From an uncultured Prochlorococcus sp. (GTDB lineage Bacteria; Cyanobacteriota; Cyanobacteriia; PCC-6307; Cyanobiaceae): DNA of 64,000 nucleotides. Below the pieces are notes generated by a model. That model worked only from the letters and a program-made list of their open reading frames with translations. It did not search any database and was not told the origin of the DNA. Shown one piece after another: positions 14,469 to 22,101 of this stretch (positions are counted from its first letter, which is position 1; every line of letters begins with the position of its first letter). Location: the NCBI GenBank assembly GCA_902596585.1, contig CACJUL010000003.1, positions 1 through 64,000 of the forward strand. The letters are read 5' to 3'. The position numbers and the translations under genes are program-made.

Positions 14469-14654
14469 TTAAACTTCCCAATCTATGTCGTAATCATCAT
14501 CAAGACCTTTTTGCCAAACCCTAGCAAGTTCTCTTAGTAGAGTTTTTACTTCCATATCCGTAGCTCCAGATTCGTCTTGAAATTTGATACAAATGCTCTT
14601 AATTTCGTCATAAACTTGTTCTAGCAAAATTGTTTTTTGATCTGGATTTGACAT
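14469..14654 (-). CDS. Small acidic protein, 61 aa
   Basis: A helical acidic protein, starting MSNPDQKTILLEQVYDEIKS and ending in DDDYDIDWEV. The start codon follows directly after the stop of the 49-residue gene upstream, so the two are translationally coupled. The C-terminal tail is duplicated at 9,672-9,728. No signal peptide or membrane span. Family unknown to me. Confidence 0.6.
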   Translation of the reverse strand: MSNPDQKTILLEQVYDEIKSICIKFQDESGATDMEVKTLLRELARVWQKGLDDDYDIDWEV

Positions 14655-14804
14655 TTAATTGTTATTTACGACTTCTCCTCCATACTCTCTTGCTATTACA
14701 TCTAAACACATGAGAATATCTTTATTTTTCAATAGATCTGTCTCACTCAAATATCTAAGAAGAGTTCTTATTTGATCAATAGTGTTTTCTTGTAATTCCT
14801 TCAT
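14655..14804 (-). CDS. Small helical protein, 49 aa
   Basis: ATG at 14804; reads MKELQENTIDQIRTLLRYLS and ends AREYGGEVVNNN. Its TAA touches the ATG of the next gene (14,654), a tight two-gene operon. Leucine-spaced helices suggest protein contact, perhaps with its neighbour. Not recognised. Confidence 0.6.
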   Translation of the reverse strand: MKELQENTIDQIRTLLRYLSETDLLKNKDILMCLDVIAREYGGEVVNNN

Positions 14805-14810
14805 TAGTAC

Positions 14811-15146
14811 TTAAATGCAATATAACAATAAGGATAGCAACCATAATATTGTTCTTTCAAAAACTTTATTTTTTTGGAGTTTGTGATTTTATGAAAAACT
14901 TTAGAAGTAGCTTTGAAGATAATTGTTTTCTTCAAACCTTCATTTAATAAATGCTTATATTCTTTTCTCGCTTCCTTTATACCTTATGCTCTGCTCCCTT
15001 TATACCAGGTTTAATAATATTTTTATATAAACACTCATAACTAATCATAATTGCGTCAATGTTTTGATACATCCTCAAATAGTTCAAAAACTTTTACTCT
15101 ACTTCTGTCCTTATTTATTAAGAGTAAATTGTTCTATTTTCTCCAT
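14811..15146 (-). pseudogene. Broken DUF1651-type gene, minus strand
   Basis: ATG at 15146 gives MEKIEQFTL and then goes out of frame. The other frames give INKDRSRVKVFELFEDVSKH, AIMISYECLYKNIIKPGIKG and IKEARKEYKHLLNEGLKK. These align in order with the protein remnants at 20,421 (FTLINKARWRIKVFEPFDDS, EILISYGCVLKLSSKPVMKG, IKEARKEYKKLLEEG). At least two frame changes, so not functional. It is a diverged sister of the 20,421 copy. Confidence 0.7.
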
Positions 15147-15217
15147 TAAATAAGTATTAAACAAATAATTGCTCCAATACTAAAAATTAAGCTCCAGCCT
15201 TGCGAATTTATCTGCAT
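15146..15217 (-). CDS. Possible 23-residue hydrophobic peptide
   Basis: ATG at 15217 reads MQINSQGWSLIFSIGAIICL and ends ILI, a single membrane span. Its stop overlaps the ATG of the broken DUF1651 gene. It is short enough to be chance, but the position directly ahead of a gene start is notable. Confidence 0.3.
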   Translation of the reverse strand: MQINSQGWSLIFSIGAIICLILI

Positions 15218-15535
15218 TAATAAATACTTGTTATTTATAAATTAATTATTTTCTTTAAAATATCAACAACTTAAGAAGATTATTTGTCTAGATTTTGGGT
15301 GAAATTTAATCTTTTATTAATATCCAATATTGTTTTTAGGGTTTGTTATAAAAATAATTAATTTTAGAACAAAATTTGCAGGTAAATTCAAAGGCCTTAG
15401 AAGTAGTAAAGCAATGCCCTGAGTTAAGTTAAACCCTTTATTTTCCAAAAGCTTGAACCCTAAGTGACATTTTTTTAGATTATTTAAACCAAAATAACAT
15501 TTTTATTGTTGATAGTCGAAAAAAATATAAGGATA
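15218..15535. other. Gap downstream of rluF
   Basis: No gene seen. TTGATAGTCGAAAAAAATAT at about 15,507 shares TTGATAGTCGA with the dispersed box of the first 10 kb but lacks the hairpin. This gap separates the repeat-rich island from rluF. Confidence 0.4.
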
Positions 15536-16261
15536 TTAATTAGTAAATGTTTTTGATGAGTCTTTGAGCAATTCGTTTAATTGCAAGAGTTCTTCTTTGG
15601 TGAATTCGCGATATTTTCCTGTTGGTACGTCTAACTTAATATTCATAATCCTTACACGCTTCAATGAATTTACTCTATAGCCTAGAGAATCGCACATTCT
15701 CCGAATCTGACGATTAAGTCCTTGAGTAAGTATGATTTTAAATTTCCTAGGCCCTAGTTGTTTTACGAAACAATTCTTTGTTATGGTTCCTAATATCTCA
15801 ACTCCATTACTCATGCTTTGAATAAATTCTTTATTAATAGGACGATTAACACTAACAATGTATTCTTTTTCATGATTATTTCTTGCTCTCAGGATTTTAT
15901 TCACGATATCTCCATCATCAGTTAGAAAAATCAATCCCTCGCTGGGCTTGTCTAATCTTCCAATAGGGAAGATTCTCCTAGGATATTTAATAAAATCTAT
16001 TATGTTGTCAGGCTCTACTCTTCTATCGGTTGTACAAACAATTCCAACTGGTTTATTAAAGGCGAGATATATGTTTTTTTGTTTCTCAAGTTTATCTATT
16101 CTTTTCCCTTCAACTTCTACTTGATCGTCTAAATCTACCTTGGCGCCAATTTCTGAAGTTTTACCATTAATTGTTACTTTTCCTTCTTCAATTAATCTAT
16201 CCGCTCTTCTTCTGGAACAGTAACCGGCTTCACTTAAATATTTATTTATTCTAGTGGCCAT
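15536..16261 (-). CDS. rluF: 23S rRNA pseudouridine synthase, RluF type
   Basis: A 241-residue enzyme that converts a uridine of 23S rRNA (U2604 in E. coli) to pseudouridine. N-terminal S4 RNA-binding domain (INKYLSEAGYCSRRRADRLI, residues 4-60). Catalytic domain with LAFNKPVGIVCTT, the active-site GRLDKPSEGLIFLT (Asp is the nucleophile), and QGLNRQIRRMC. The order and spacing fit RluF better than RluB or RluE (DNI-DF-, NKILRARNNHEKEYIVSV). Complete, ATG start. First core gene after the island. Confidence 0.9.
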   Translation of the reverse strand: MATRINKYLSEAGYCSRRRADRLIEEGKVTINGKTSEIGAKVDLDDQVEVEGKRIDKLEKQKNIYLAFNKPVGIVCTTDRRVEPDNIIDFIKYPRRIFPIGRLDKPSEGLIFLTDDGDIVNKILRARNNHEKEYIVSVNRPINKEFIQSMSNGVEILGTITKNCFVKQLGPRKFKIILTQGLNRQIRRMCDSLGYRVNSLKRVRIMNIKLDVPTGKYREFTKEELLQLNELLKDSSKTFTN

Positions 16262-16720
16262 AATGCCAAAATTACCTTTATCTATTGTAAAAAATAATCA
16301 AAACTTTGCACTTAAATATTCTTAAACAGACGAGTTTTAAATAATTAAAATGAGAAAATGGCTCGCGGATAGAAAACCCCTTCATGCAAAATCTTTTATT
16401 CCAAAAACATTACTTTGAAAATCTAATTTAGATCTAAAATAATTTAAAAAAATATGCCCTAGAGTTTACTAAATTTATTTTTTAACTTTAGTTGTTAGTC
16501 TTCTTTCTGTAGTAATTTTTAGAGTAACTATCGAGGTTTACTCAATAATATATAAAGCAGCTATAGAATTTAGAGACTATATGAAAGCAAAAAATAGTTT
16601 CTTTAACTGATAATTAATCTAAATTTCCAAGGATACCACTCTCTTTTTTTCGATATTAAAACGAGAGTGGTATTTTAAATTTATGCAAGTAGTATGTATA
16701 GATTACATACCTTACTTCTA
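16262..16720. other. Gap between rluF and the 16,721 gene
   Basis: No firm gene. Two weak plus-strand frames: 16,350-16,418 (22 codons, MRKWLADRKPLHAKSF) and a frame at about 16,475-16,610 with one membrane span but no ATG. A strong hairpin at 16,633-16,673 is listed separately. Confidence 0.4.
16633..16677 (+). terminator. Strong hairpin terminator
   Basis: ATACCACTCTC (16633-16643) and GAGAGTGGTAT (16663-16673) form a perfect 11-bp stem, followed by TTTT. The stem suggests an active transcript end, yet no clear plus-strand gene precedes it, so a short RNA or small gene upstream is possible. Confidence 0.65.
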
Positions 16721-16981
16721 ATGGAAACTAAATTTTACAAATGGTGGAAGAATCACAGAAAATTAGTTACTACTGGTTTGTTCCTATCCATTTTTGCTTT
16801 TTATCTTAGAACTCCATTTGATCAGGAATCAAAAATAAAAGACACCTGCGCAAAACTAAACTCTAGCTACCAAATTACAGGTAATGAAGCAATGAAGAAG
16901 CTTAATCTAAAGGAAATAAAAAATTATAATAATCGCGAATTGGCAAACTTTTACTGCGAAAGATATTTAGGTATTAAATAA
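16721..16981 (+). CDS. Small membrane-anchored hypothetical protein
   Basis: Starts METKFYKWWKNHRKLVTTGL, then a span (FLSIFAFYLR) and a soluble part with two cysteines (DTCAKLNSSY; NFYCERYLGI). I prefer the ATG at 16721; the ATG at 16694 adds nine residues. The cysteine pattern recalls other small picocyanobacterial proteins with C-AKL...YC, but I cannot name it. Confidence 0.6.
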   Translation: METKFYKWWKNHRKLVTTGLFLSIFAFYLRTPFDQESKIKDTCAKLNSSYQITGNEAMKKLNLKEIKNYNNRELANFYCERYLGIK

Positions 16982-17251
16982 AAAAGCGTTAAGCTTCTTA
17001 ATATTAATACCTTAAAGTTTTCTATTTTGAATGCTTCCTGTAATCTAAATATTTTTGAAATTAGATGACAATAACTTTATAGAATTTATTCTTGTTGTAT
17101 TATTATTAACTTTTTAAAAAACGATTATTAAAACAAATCTAAAAAAAGCATATATTAATTACTTGAGTTAAATTCTAATAAACTTAACTTGAAAAAGTTA
17201 ATATTTTATTTTTTTTTATAGTGGTATATTTAACATCAATACAAATAATTT

Positions 17252-17971
17252 TTGAAAGTGTTTGGGTCATCCTCTAAGAATTTTAAATTTAACAAATTTG
17301 GATTTGCCAAGATCAAACCAGATATAGGTATCAAAAAAGATTTAGTTGATAAATTATCATTCAAAAATAAAAAAGATTTGCTCATAAAAGATAGAAAGGA
17401 TGCTGGAGCCTTAAAAGTAAAAAAAGAATATCTTCAAAAAAACTATAAACTATATGCTAATTTACTTTTGAAGAACGGATACGTAAAAATTGCTGAAGAA
17501 CTTGTTAAAGACAATATCTATCCTTATGTTGTAATGCATATTCTAAATAATAAAAAAACCAAGGAACTTATATGGCATAGAGACCAATATTTTCACGGCA
17601 GAAATTTTATTGGTCCAAAATTTAAACTTTATAAGTTAGCAATCTATTTACAGGATACAAATCAAAATAATGGAGTTACGGGCTTCATACCAAAACTCAT
17701 TTCTCCAAGATTTAGAAATAAATATTTAGACACTATATTTGCTTACTTATCATCTTTTTTGTCTATTCATCCAAGATTATCTATTGGAGAAGCTCTAATT
17801 TTTAGTGGTAAAGTTATGCATCATCGACCAAGACAAAAAAACGATGATTTTAGAGAGGCAATAATTTTTTCATGTACAAATAGCCCGAATAATTTGCCAA
17901 GTCTTAAAAATGATGAAAATGAGTTTTTAAATGTTTTTCTAAAGAGTAAAATTAAACTTGGGATTAATTAA
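17252..17971 (+). CDS. Phytanoyl-CoA dioxygenase-like Fe(II)/2OG oxygenase
   Basis: A 239-residue protein. Iron-binding HxD appears in ELIWHRDQYF; the distal histidine is in GKVMHHRPRQ, followed by a 2OG-binding arginine candidate (FREAIIFS). KLAIYLQDTNQNNGVTGFIP is typical of the PhyH fold. The substrate is unknown. There is no ATG: a stop lies at 17246-17248 and the first starts are TTG 17252 and GTG 17258, so the N terminus may be trimmed. A 29-residue membrane peptide gene follows at once. Confidence 0.65.
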   Translation: MKVFGSSSKNFKFNKFGFAKIKPDIGIKKDLVDKLSFKNKKDLLIKDRKDAGALKVKKEYLQKNYKLYANLLLKNGYVKIAEELVKDNIYPYVVMHILNNKKTKELIWHRDQYFHGRNFIGPKFKLYKLAIYLQDTNQNNGVTGFIPKLISPRFRNKYLDTIFAYLSSFLSIHPRLSIGEALIFSGKVMHHRPRQKNDDFREAIIFSCTNSPNNLPSLKNDENEFLNVFLKSKIKLGIN

Positions 17972-17974
17972 TAA

Positions 17975-18064
17975 ATGAATTTAAATACCTTTCTTTTAAT
18001 TCTGCTTGTAATTGCAGCATACACAAATTTGTATCTAACCCTAAAAAACCGGAGAAAGAAATAA
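17975..18064 (+). CDS. Small single-span membrane protein, 29 aa
   Basis: ATG at 17975, three bases after the oxygenase stop. Reads MNLNTFLLILLVIAAYTNLY and ends in a basic tail (KNRRKK). One span with positive-inside tail. Likely co-transcribed with the oxygenase gene. Not recognised. Confidence 0.45.
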   Translation: MNLNTFLLILLVIAAYTNLYLTLKNRRKK

Positions 18065-18109
18065 ATTTTTTATAGAGATTTTATTAATTAAATAAAAAAG
18101 AATTTAATT

Positions 18110-18727
18110 TTAGTATTCTTCATAGCTAAACTTCTGTCCTCCAATGCTTGCTTCATACATTAGCCCCCCTTTTGAGAATGTAAGAACAGCAACTCCGTCA
18201 CTATAATCAGAAGATGCATTTGCTCCCTCTGAAATCAAAGCTGCGCTGGCTGATGCACCAAATTCAAAGTTACCTTCAGTAAATCTTTCAAGGGATTTCT
18301 TATCTTTAAAAAAGATAATCTGACTAAATGCTTGTCCACCTAATTGAAAGCCAATAGATACCTGAGTTAAGGTAGTTGAACCAATAACTTTACCTTTTTC
18401 AAAAACCTCACCTTTTCCCCTTGCACCTCCTATACCAATTCCTCCTTTCCCTACATTTGGGAAAACAGCATATCCTCTAGCTTTTTTAAAGTAAGTTTTC
18501 AAAGAAGATATTTTTTTGAACTTATTTAATGCCTTTATAGTCTTATCGCTAGCTTTTTTATCTTTTCTATTTTTATCTGATGATGGTTTCCAACCAGAAA
18601 TTAATAATTGATCTGAAAGATCATTAAATTGAATTTCATTCAGATTAGATGATTTAACTGAAGCTAAATATTGTGGAAAAATTAATATTGTAATCAAAAT
18701 AGATTTCTTAATAATTTTTAAATTCAT
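18110..18727 (-). CDS. Secreted SYLF/Ysc84-domain protein
   Basis: A 205-residue protein. Signal peptide around KKSILITILIFPQYLASVKS. The SYLF (DUF500/Ysc84) lipid-binding domain fills the rest: ARGYAVFPNVGKGGIGIGGA, GKVIGSTTLTQVSIGFQLGG, FEFGASASAALISEG and GGLMYEASIGGQKFSY. The family binds phospholipids or actin-like partners; in bacteria the proteins are exported. Role here unknown. Complete and unlinked to neighbours. Confidence 0.85.
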   Translation of the reverse strand: MNLKIIKKSILITILIFPQYLASVKSSNLNEIQFNDLSDQLLISGWKPSSDKNRKDKKASDKTIKALNKFKKISSLKTYFKKARGYAVFPNVGKGGIGIGGARGKGEVFEKGKVIGSTTLTQVSIGFQLGGQAFSQIIFFKDKKSLERFTEGNFEFGASASAALISEGANASSDYSDGVAVLTFSKGGLMYEASIGGQKFSYEEY

Positions 18728-19155
18728 AATTAATCGTTAATTAAACTATTAATATTACCTATCAATAATATTACAAAAAATCATTTTGCAACTATTCATT
18801 TTTTCTAGATCGCTAGTTAGCAGATTCAAACTTTTTTCATTAAGTGGTAGTAACTAGCTGGTAATAAACAATTAAAAACCATATCGAGATGTAAAAGTTT
18901 AATGTTCGGCAGGAGAAATCTTTAAGATAAATGAGTTTTTTATAAAATCCCTTTTTGAATTAACAACCGAATTTAAAAATAATTTTTAGCCAATTTTTTA
19001 TAATCTCTTCTTATTTTAATATTTGCATTTTATCCATTTAAAGATTAAATTGTTGGTCCTCTTTCCGTATATATTTGTACCTCAAACCGTACATTTCTAT
19101 TAGTCAATTGATAAGCGTGTTTAGTTAGAACATAGTGGTATCGGAGATAAATTAA
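18728..19155. other. Gap between SYLF gene and 19,156 operon
   Basis: No gene seen. CTAGATCGCTAGTTAGCAGATTCAAAC at about 18,806 faintly resembles the T-arm side of the tRNA-Pro scars, but the match is too weak to count. The remainder is AT-rich. Confidence 0.35.
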
Positions 19156-19341
19156 ATGCCTTCAACACCAATTAAATCTTGTAATAAATATGTGTTGAGT
19201 TACAAAGATTCAACAAATAAGACACATGAAGTTGGCTTCTACGCGCGCGATGCATACGATTGCCTAATGCTTGCAAGAGAATTCAACACTTACGTACATG
19301 ACAATCCAGGATCTGTATTCAGAATCCAACAAAAATTTTGA
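19156..19341 (+). CDS. Small conserved-looking protein, 61 aa
   Basis: Reads MPSTPIKSCNKYVLSYKDST, then VGFYARDAYDCLMLAREF and a C-terminal VFRIQQKF. The ARDA-DC-MLAREFN pattern looks like a helix packed on a small sheet. No span or signal. A good Shine-Dalgarno (GAGG) in its stop region serves the next gene, so the two form an operon. Family not known to me. Confidence 0.65.
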   Translation: MPSTPIKSCNKYVLSYKDSTNKTHEVGFYARDAYDCLMLAREFNTYVHDNPGSVFRIQQKF

Positions 19342-19352
19342 GGAAATAAATT

Positions 19353-19517
19353 ATGAATTTAAAAAGATCACCATTCGCAATTCAAGATAAAAATGCAAGA
19401 GATCTTGATAATGCAAAGGATTATCCGACAATTGCAGATTTAATGAGAGAACAAAAAGTTCCACAAGATTGCGCAAATACAGTTCACCATCGTAGAGATT
19501 TAGACTCTCTCGGTTAG
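19353..19517 (+). CDS. Small hypothetical protein, 54 aa
   Basis: ATG at 19353, with GAGGAAA about 8 bp upstream overlapping the end of the previous gene. Reads MNLKRSPFAIQDKNARDLDN and ends HHRRDLDSLG. Soluble, charged. Co-transcribed with the 61-residue gene. Not recognised. Confidence 0.6.
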   Translation: MNLKRSPFAIQDKNARDLDNAKDYPTIADLMREQKVPQDCANTVHHRRDLDSLG

Positions 19518-19585
19518 TTTACGAGAATAGCTATTTACTAATTTTTAAAAATTAACGATTATAGTAGATGCGATTTGCGATTCAT

Positions 19586-19753
19586 TCATAAGATAATATT
19601 CTCTTCCTCAAGTTTTTTTTTAAGCTCCAAAGGCATATATGCAATATCTCTTTTTATTGCATTAATGGCATCTCTATACTTTTCAGGTTCAGCTAAGAGC
19701 TTTTTTATTATATTGTATTGACTTTCAATTTCTTCAGAAGAAAATTTTCCCAT
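19586..19753 (-). CDS. Small helical protein, 55 aa
   Basis: ATG at 19753; reads MGKFSSEEIESQYNIIKKLL, then KYRDAINAIKRDIAYMPLEL, and ends in an acidic/basic helix. No span. Convergent with the 19,353 gene. Not recognised, but the frame is clean. Confidence 0.5.
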   Translation of the reverse strand: MGKFSSEEIESQYNIIKKLLAEPEKYRDAINAIKRDIAYMPLELKKKLEEENIIL

Positions 19754-19813
19754 AAAAAATATTTACTACCCTTTTATATTAAATCAACAGTCAAATACAC
19801 AAAAGATTAACTA

Positions 19814-20125
19814 TTAGTTAGGGGCTGCTGCAATTTCTTTATGAACGGAAAGAAATTCTTTATCCGTTAGAACTGGCGTAACTTCAATTTCTACGCCAAA
19901 ATTATCGACCCAGATACTACTCCATTTCCAAATGTTCTGATGGTTTGAAGATTCAACTATTGCCCATCCATTAGCTCCCTCAGGATTTACTACTCGATTA
20001 ATAACTTTAAACCCATCAAATTCATCACCTTCGCATCCTCCTTCCACAAAACCCGCAAAAGCTTCGGCCCCTTGCATATGACTTTCTTGATCTGGAAATT
20101 GCCAGTGTACGATGTAAGTTTGCAT
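19814..20125 (-). CDS. DUF3303-like protein
   Basis: A 103-residue protein: MQTYIVHWQFPDQESHMQGA, FAGFVEGGCEGDEFDGF, GANGWAIVESSNHQNIWKW, then ITPVLTD-like VTPVLTDKEF. This is the DUF3303 pattern known from cyanobacteria, a ferredoxin-like fold with no assigned function. Complete, ATG start. It is transcribed away from the candidate RNA at 20,282. Confidence 0.8.
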   Translation of the reverse strand: MQTYIVHWQFPDQESHMQGAEAFAGFVEGGCEGDEFDGFKVINRVVNPEGANGWAIVESSNHQNIWKWSSIWVDNFGVEIEVTPVLTDKEFLSVHKEIAAAPN

Positions 20126-20281
20126 GAATAAATTTATTTTTTTTTAATTATTAATTATCGAATTTAAAAATTAAATAAAAAGTCTTTAAATACTAATTAA
20201 AAACTCATAAGCCTAAAAGGCAAACAAACAAAAAAAAAGACTCTTACGAGCCTAGGTGATGGGGACTTCTATAATGACAAA

Positions 20282-20418
20282 TTAATCAGAAACAAACAAC
20301 CCCATCAATAGGTAATTTTTAATACTTACAAACACCATATGTAGTGCTAAGATTTTAAAAAGGTTGGGTGATGGGGATTATCCCGCTTTTTGATTAGGGC
20401 GAAGCTAACGCCCTTTTT
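20282..20418 (+). ncRNA. Candidate structured small RNA
   Basis: A TATAAT box lies at 20270-20275 with no coding frame after it. The transcript would end in a strong terminator (20397-20420). CCCCATCA (20300-20307) can pair with TGATGGGG at 20369-20376, and a DNA copy of the same TGATGGGG lies upstream at 20257-20264. GGGATTATCCC (20374-20384) can form a small inner hairpin. Size (about 135 nt), promoter and terminator fit a bacterial sRNA; relation to the cyanobacterial Yfr families is untested. Confidence 0.45.
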
Positions 20419-20420
20419 TT
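20397..20420 (+). terminator. Intrinsic terminator directly before an ATG
   Basis: GGGCG (20397-20401) pairs with CGCCC (20409-20413) around AAGCTAA, followed by seven T. The next bases are the ATG of the broken DUF1651 gene, as seen at 7,501-7,508. Confidence 0.8.
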
Positions 20421-20679
20421 ATGGAAGAATTTACTTTAATCAATAAAGCCAGATGGAGGATAAAAGTATTTGAACCTTTTGATGATAGTTCTAAAAACCC
20501 TTTCATGATTAATGAAATTTTAATCTCTTATGGTTGTGTGCTTAAGCTATCAAGTAAGCCAGTTATGAAAGGCTCTAGAGTTGAATCCTATCAAAGAAGC
20601 GAGAAAAGAATATAAAAAACTATTAGAGGAAGGGCGGCAAAAACTTATGGATTCAACAGTTATTAAAAAAAAATGGTGA
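20421..20679 (+). pseudogene. Frameshifted DUF1651-type gene
   Basis: The first frame (from ATG 20421) reads EEFTLINKARWRIKVFEPFD, EILISYGCVLKLSSKPVMKG and then leaves register near 20,577, ending at TAA 20613-20615. The +1 frame continues LNPIKEARKEYKKLLEEG and ends VIKKKW at TGA 20677-20679. The whole matches the 14,811 remnant and the C-terminal logic of the intact gene at 1,092. A single-base indel explains it; programmed frameshifting cannot be excluded. Confidence 0.7.
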
Positions 20680-20719
20680 ATAGGTACTTTACCTAATATT
20701 TGACAGCCCTAGAAGATAA

Positions 20720-20920
20720 TTGCTAGATAACTCCCAGTATGGAGACTTAGTTTTGAAAAAAGACATTTATTCAAACATTAAAAATTCAGATGCTTTGGAA
20801 AGTTTTTTTGAATGTATAACTTCTTGTAGCATCAATAGTGAGGGAGTAGATTGCACAACGGCATGTTATGTAAAACATTTAGAACCAAACAATATTGATT
20901 ACCCTTTAAATTTTTCATAA
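20720..20920 (+). CDS. Small cysteine-containing protein
   Basis: The core reads SDALESFFECITSCSINSEG and VDCTTACYVKHLE, giving C-xxx-C and C-xxx-C pairs that suggest metal binding or disulfides. There is no ATG; TTG at 20720 or TTG at 20753 (before KKDIYSNIKN) may start it. About 56-66 residues. Not recognised by name. A partial TTGACAG box lies 20 bp upstream. Confidence 0.5.
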   Translation: MLDNSQYGDLVLKKDIYSNIKNSDALESFFECITSCSINSEGVDCTTACYVKHLEPNNIDYPLNFS

Positions 20921-20953
20921 GCAAAGCTTATTGATAATTGTTATATTTCATTG

Positions 20954-21067
20954 ATGTTATTTCCTCCTCCTCAAGTTATTTTCGGTCTATTGCTTTTATC
21001 TATAGTAGTAGTTCTTATCTGGGATATTAGATACAATCCTTTTGGAGAAGACGAAGACGGAATTTAA
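20954..21067 (+). CDS. Small single-span membrane protein, 37 aa
   Basis: ATG at 20954; reads MLFPPPQVIFGLLLLSIVVV, LIWDIRYNPFG, then an acidic tail (EDEDGI). One span with acidic C terminus. It converges on the 38-residue gene at 21,071 with 3 bp between stops. Confidence 0.55.
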   Translation: MLFPPPQVIFGLLLLSIVVVLIWDIRYNPFGEDEDGI

Positions 21068-21070
21068 TCT

Positions 21071-21187
21071 TCAACTAGGAAGCTGATTTGTAGGTGGTGC
21101 GTGAAATTGCCGTTTCTTTCTCTTGAGTCTTTTGTAAGCGACTAAAGAGCCTAATAATAACAATGTAATAGCAATTGAGTTAATCAT
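21071..21187 (-). CDS. Small single-span membrane protein, 38 aa
   Basis: ATG at 21187; reads MINSIAITLLLLGSLVAYKR followed by a basic stretch (LKRKKRQFH) and APPTNQLPS. One N-terminal span, basic tail. Not recognised. Confidence 0.5.
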   Translation of the reverse strand: MINSIAITLLLLGSLVAYKRLKRKKRQFHAPPTNQLPS

Positions 21188-21365
21188 ATCAAGTAGTTTT
21201 ATATATATAAAAACAAATATGATCTAAATATCAATGACTAACGTTATTTTTTCAAAAAGTGATTAATTATGGACTAATTTTTAATATTAAGCTTTCTTAT
21301 TAGGTACCTAAAACAATCAAAAGAAAATGCTTATCTGAACAAAAGGAATTGCTTTGCAATAAGAA

Positions 21366-21470
21366 TCACTTTTTCTTATTTCTCATTTGATACTGCAAAA
21401 TAGCTTTTAGATGTTGTACTTCTTTTTCTAAAGTCTCAATTCTTTTTTCTAGTTCTTCATTAGTTGCCAT
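21366..21470 (-). CDS. Small coiled-coil protein, 34 aa
   Basis: ATG at 21470; reads MATNEELEKRIETLEKEVQH, then LKAILQYQMRNKKK. Clear heptad pattern, so a short coiled coil. Single gene between two plus-strand groups. Could be an accessory subunit; no family known to me. Confidence 0.5.
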   Translation of the reverse strand: MATNEELEKRIETLEKEVQHLKAILQYQMRNKKK

Positions 21471-21612
21471 ATTTTGTAAGAAAATATCCTTAATGTTTAT
21501 ATTCTTGAGAAAAAAATTTGTTATTTGTGAAATAACCAATAAGTATTAGAGCCTATTGATAAGCATAATTTATCTAGATAAATTATGCAAAGTATAAATT
21601 CAGGGGAAATTT

Positions 21613-21756
21613 ATGAGTGGAGATTATGAGACACTAGAAATAAATCAACCAAAAATCTCATATTTCAAGAAAAGATCCGAAAACAACACAGAATGGTTAG
21701 ATGAATTAATCAACAAAATTGAGGATATGAAAAACAACATATCTAAGGCTGCCTGA
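21613..21756 (+). CDS. Small protein, 47 aa, first gene of a coupled run
   Basis: ATG at 21613; reads MSGDYETLEINQPKISYFKK, then TEWLDELINKIEDMKNNI and ends SKAA. Acidic and helical. Its TGA overlaps the next ATG by one base (TGATG). GGGGAAA lies upstream as ribosome-binding site. It leads a run of overlapping genes into the putative metal/redox cluster. Confidence 0.55.
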   Translation: MSGDYETLEINQPKISYFKKRSENNTEWLDELINKIEDMKNNISKAA

Positions 21757-21872
21757 TGTCAGAAAAAGAGATAAAGGAACTAGATAAATTTGTAGAAGAA
21801 TATGGTTACAATGACGAATTAAAAGATATATATTTAAGAGAGGTTTTAGCTCAAAATAAAGAATACGAATGA
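21756..21872 (+). CDS. Small protein, 38 aa, second gene of the coupled run
   Basis: Starts inside the previous stop (TGATG) and ends inside the next start (ATGA). Reads MSEKEIKELDKFVEEYGYND and ends LAQNKEYE. Acidic, helical, soluble. The double overlap argues for a real translated gene. Family not known. Confidence 0.6.
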   Translation: MSEKEIKELDKFVEEYGYNDELKDIYLREVLAQNKEYE

Positions 21873-22099
21873 GATCAAATTTACGACCAAATATTCGAAT
21901 AGCTACTAACATTCTTTTAGTTATTGGTGCTTTTGCTATCGTTTCAAATATCAAACCAATAGCAGTTGTATATCAGGGAAAAAATCTATGTATTAAATAT
22001 TTAAAACATCAAATAGATCGAGATACACTCATCAAAAAACTAAAAATAGTTAAACAAGCAAATCCATCAAGTATTTGTGACTCTATCCTGAAAAGTTAA
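21869..22099 (+). CDS. Small membrane-anchored protein, 76 aa
   Basis: ATG at 21869 overlaps the previous TGA. N-terminal span (IATNILLVIGAFAIVSNI), then a soluble part with two cysteines (KNLCIKYLKHQ; SSICDSILKS). Three bp separate it from the next gene. Similar in layout to the 16,721 protein (anchor plus two cysteines). Not recognised. Confidence 0.6.
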   Translation: MRSNLRPNIRIATNILLVIGAFAIVSNIKPIAVVYQGKNLCIKYLKHQIDRDTLIKKLKIVKQANPSSICDSILKS

Positions 22100-22101
22100 A
22101 A

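Noticed and set aside
1-15500. An integrase, transposase or IS element for the island
   Set aside because: I looked for recombinase or transposase motifs in the genes present and found none; the scars must come from elements whose enzyme is elsewhere or lost.
18800-18840. A tenth tRNA-Pro scar
   Set aside because: CGCTAGTTAGCAGATTCAAAC is only loosely similar and lacks the anticodon arm and acceptor end.
21613-21872. A toxin-antitoxin pair
   Set aside because: The coupled 47- and 38-aa proteins are small and acidic, but neither shows a toxin fold or DNA-binding motif, and they lead into a metal/redox cluster.
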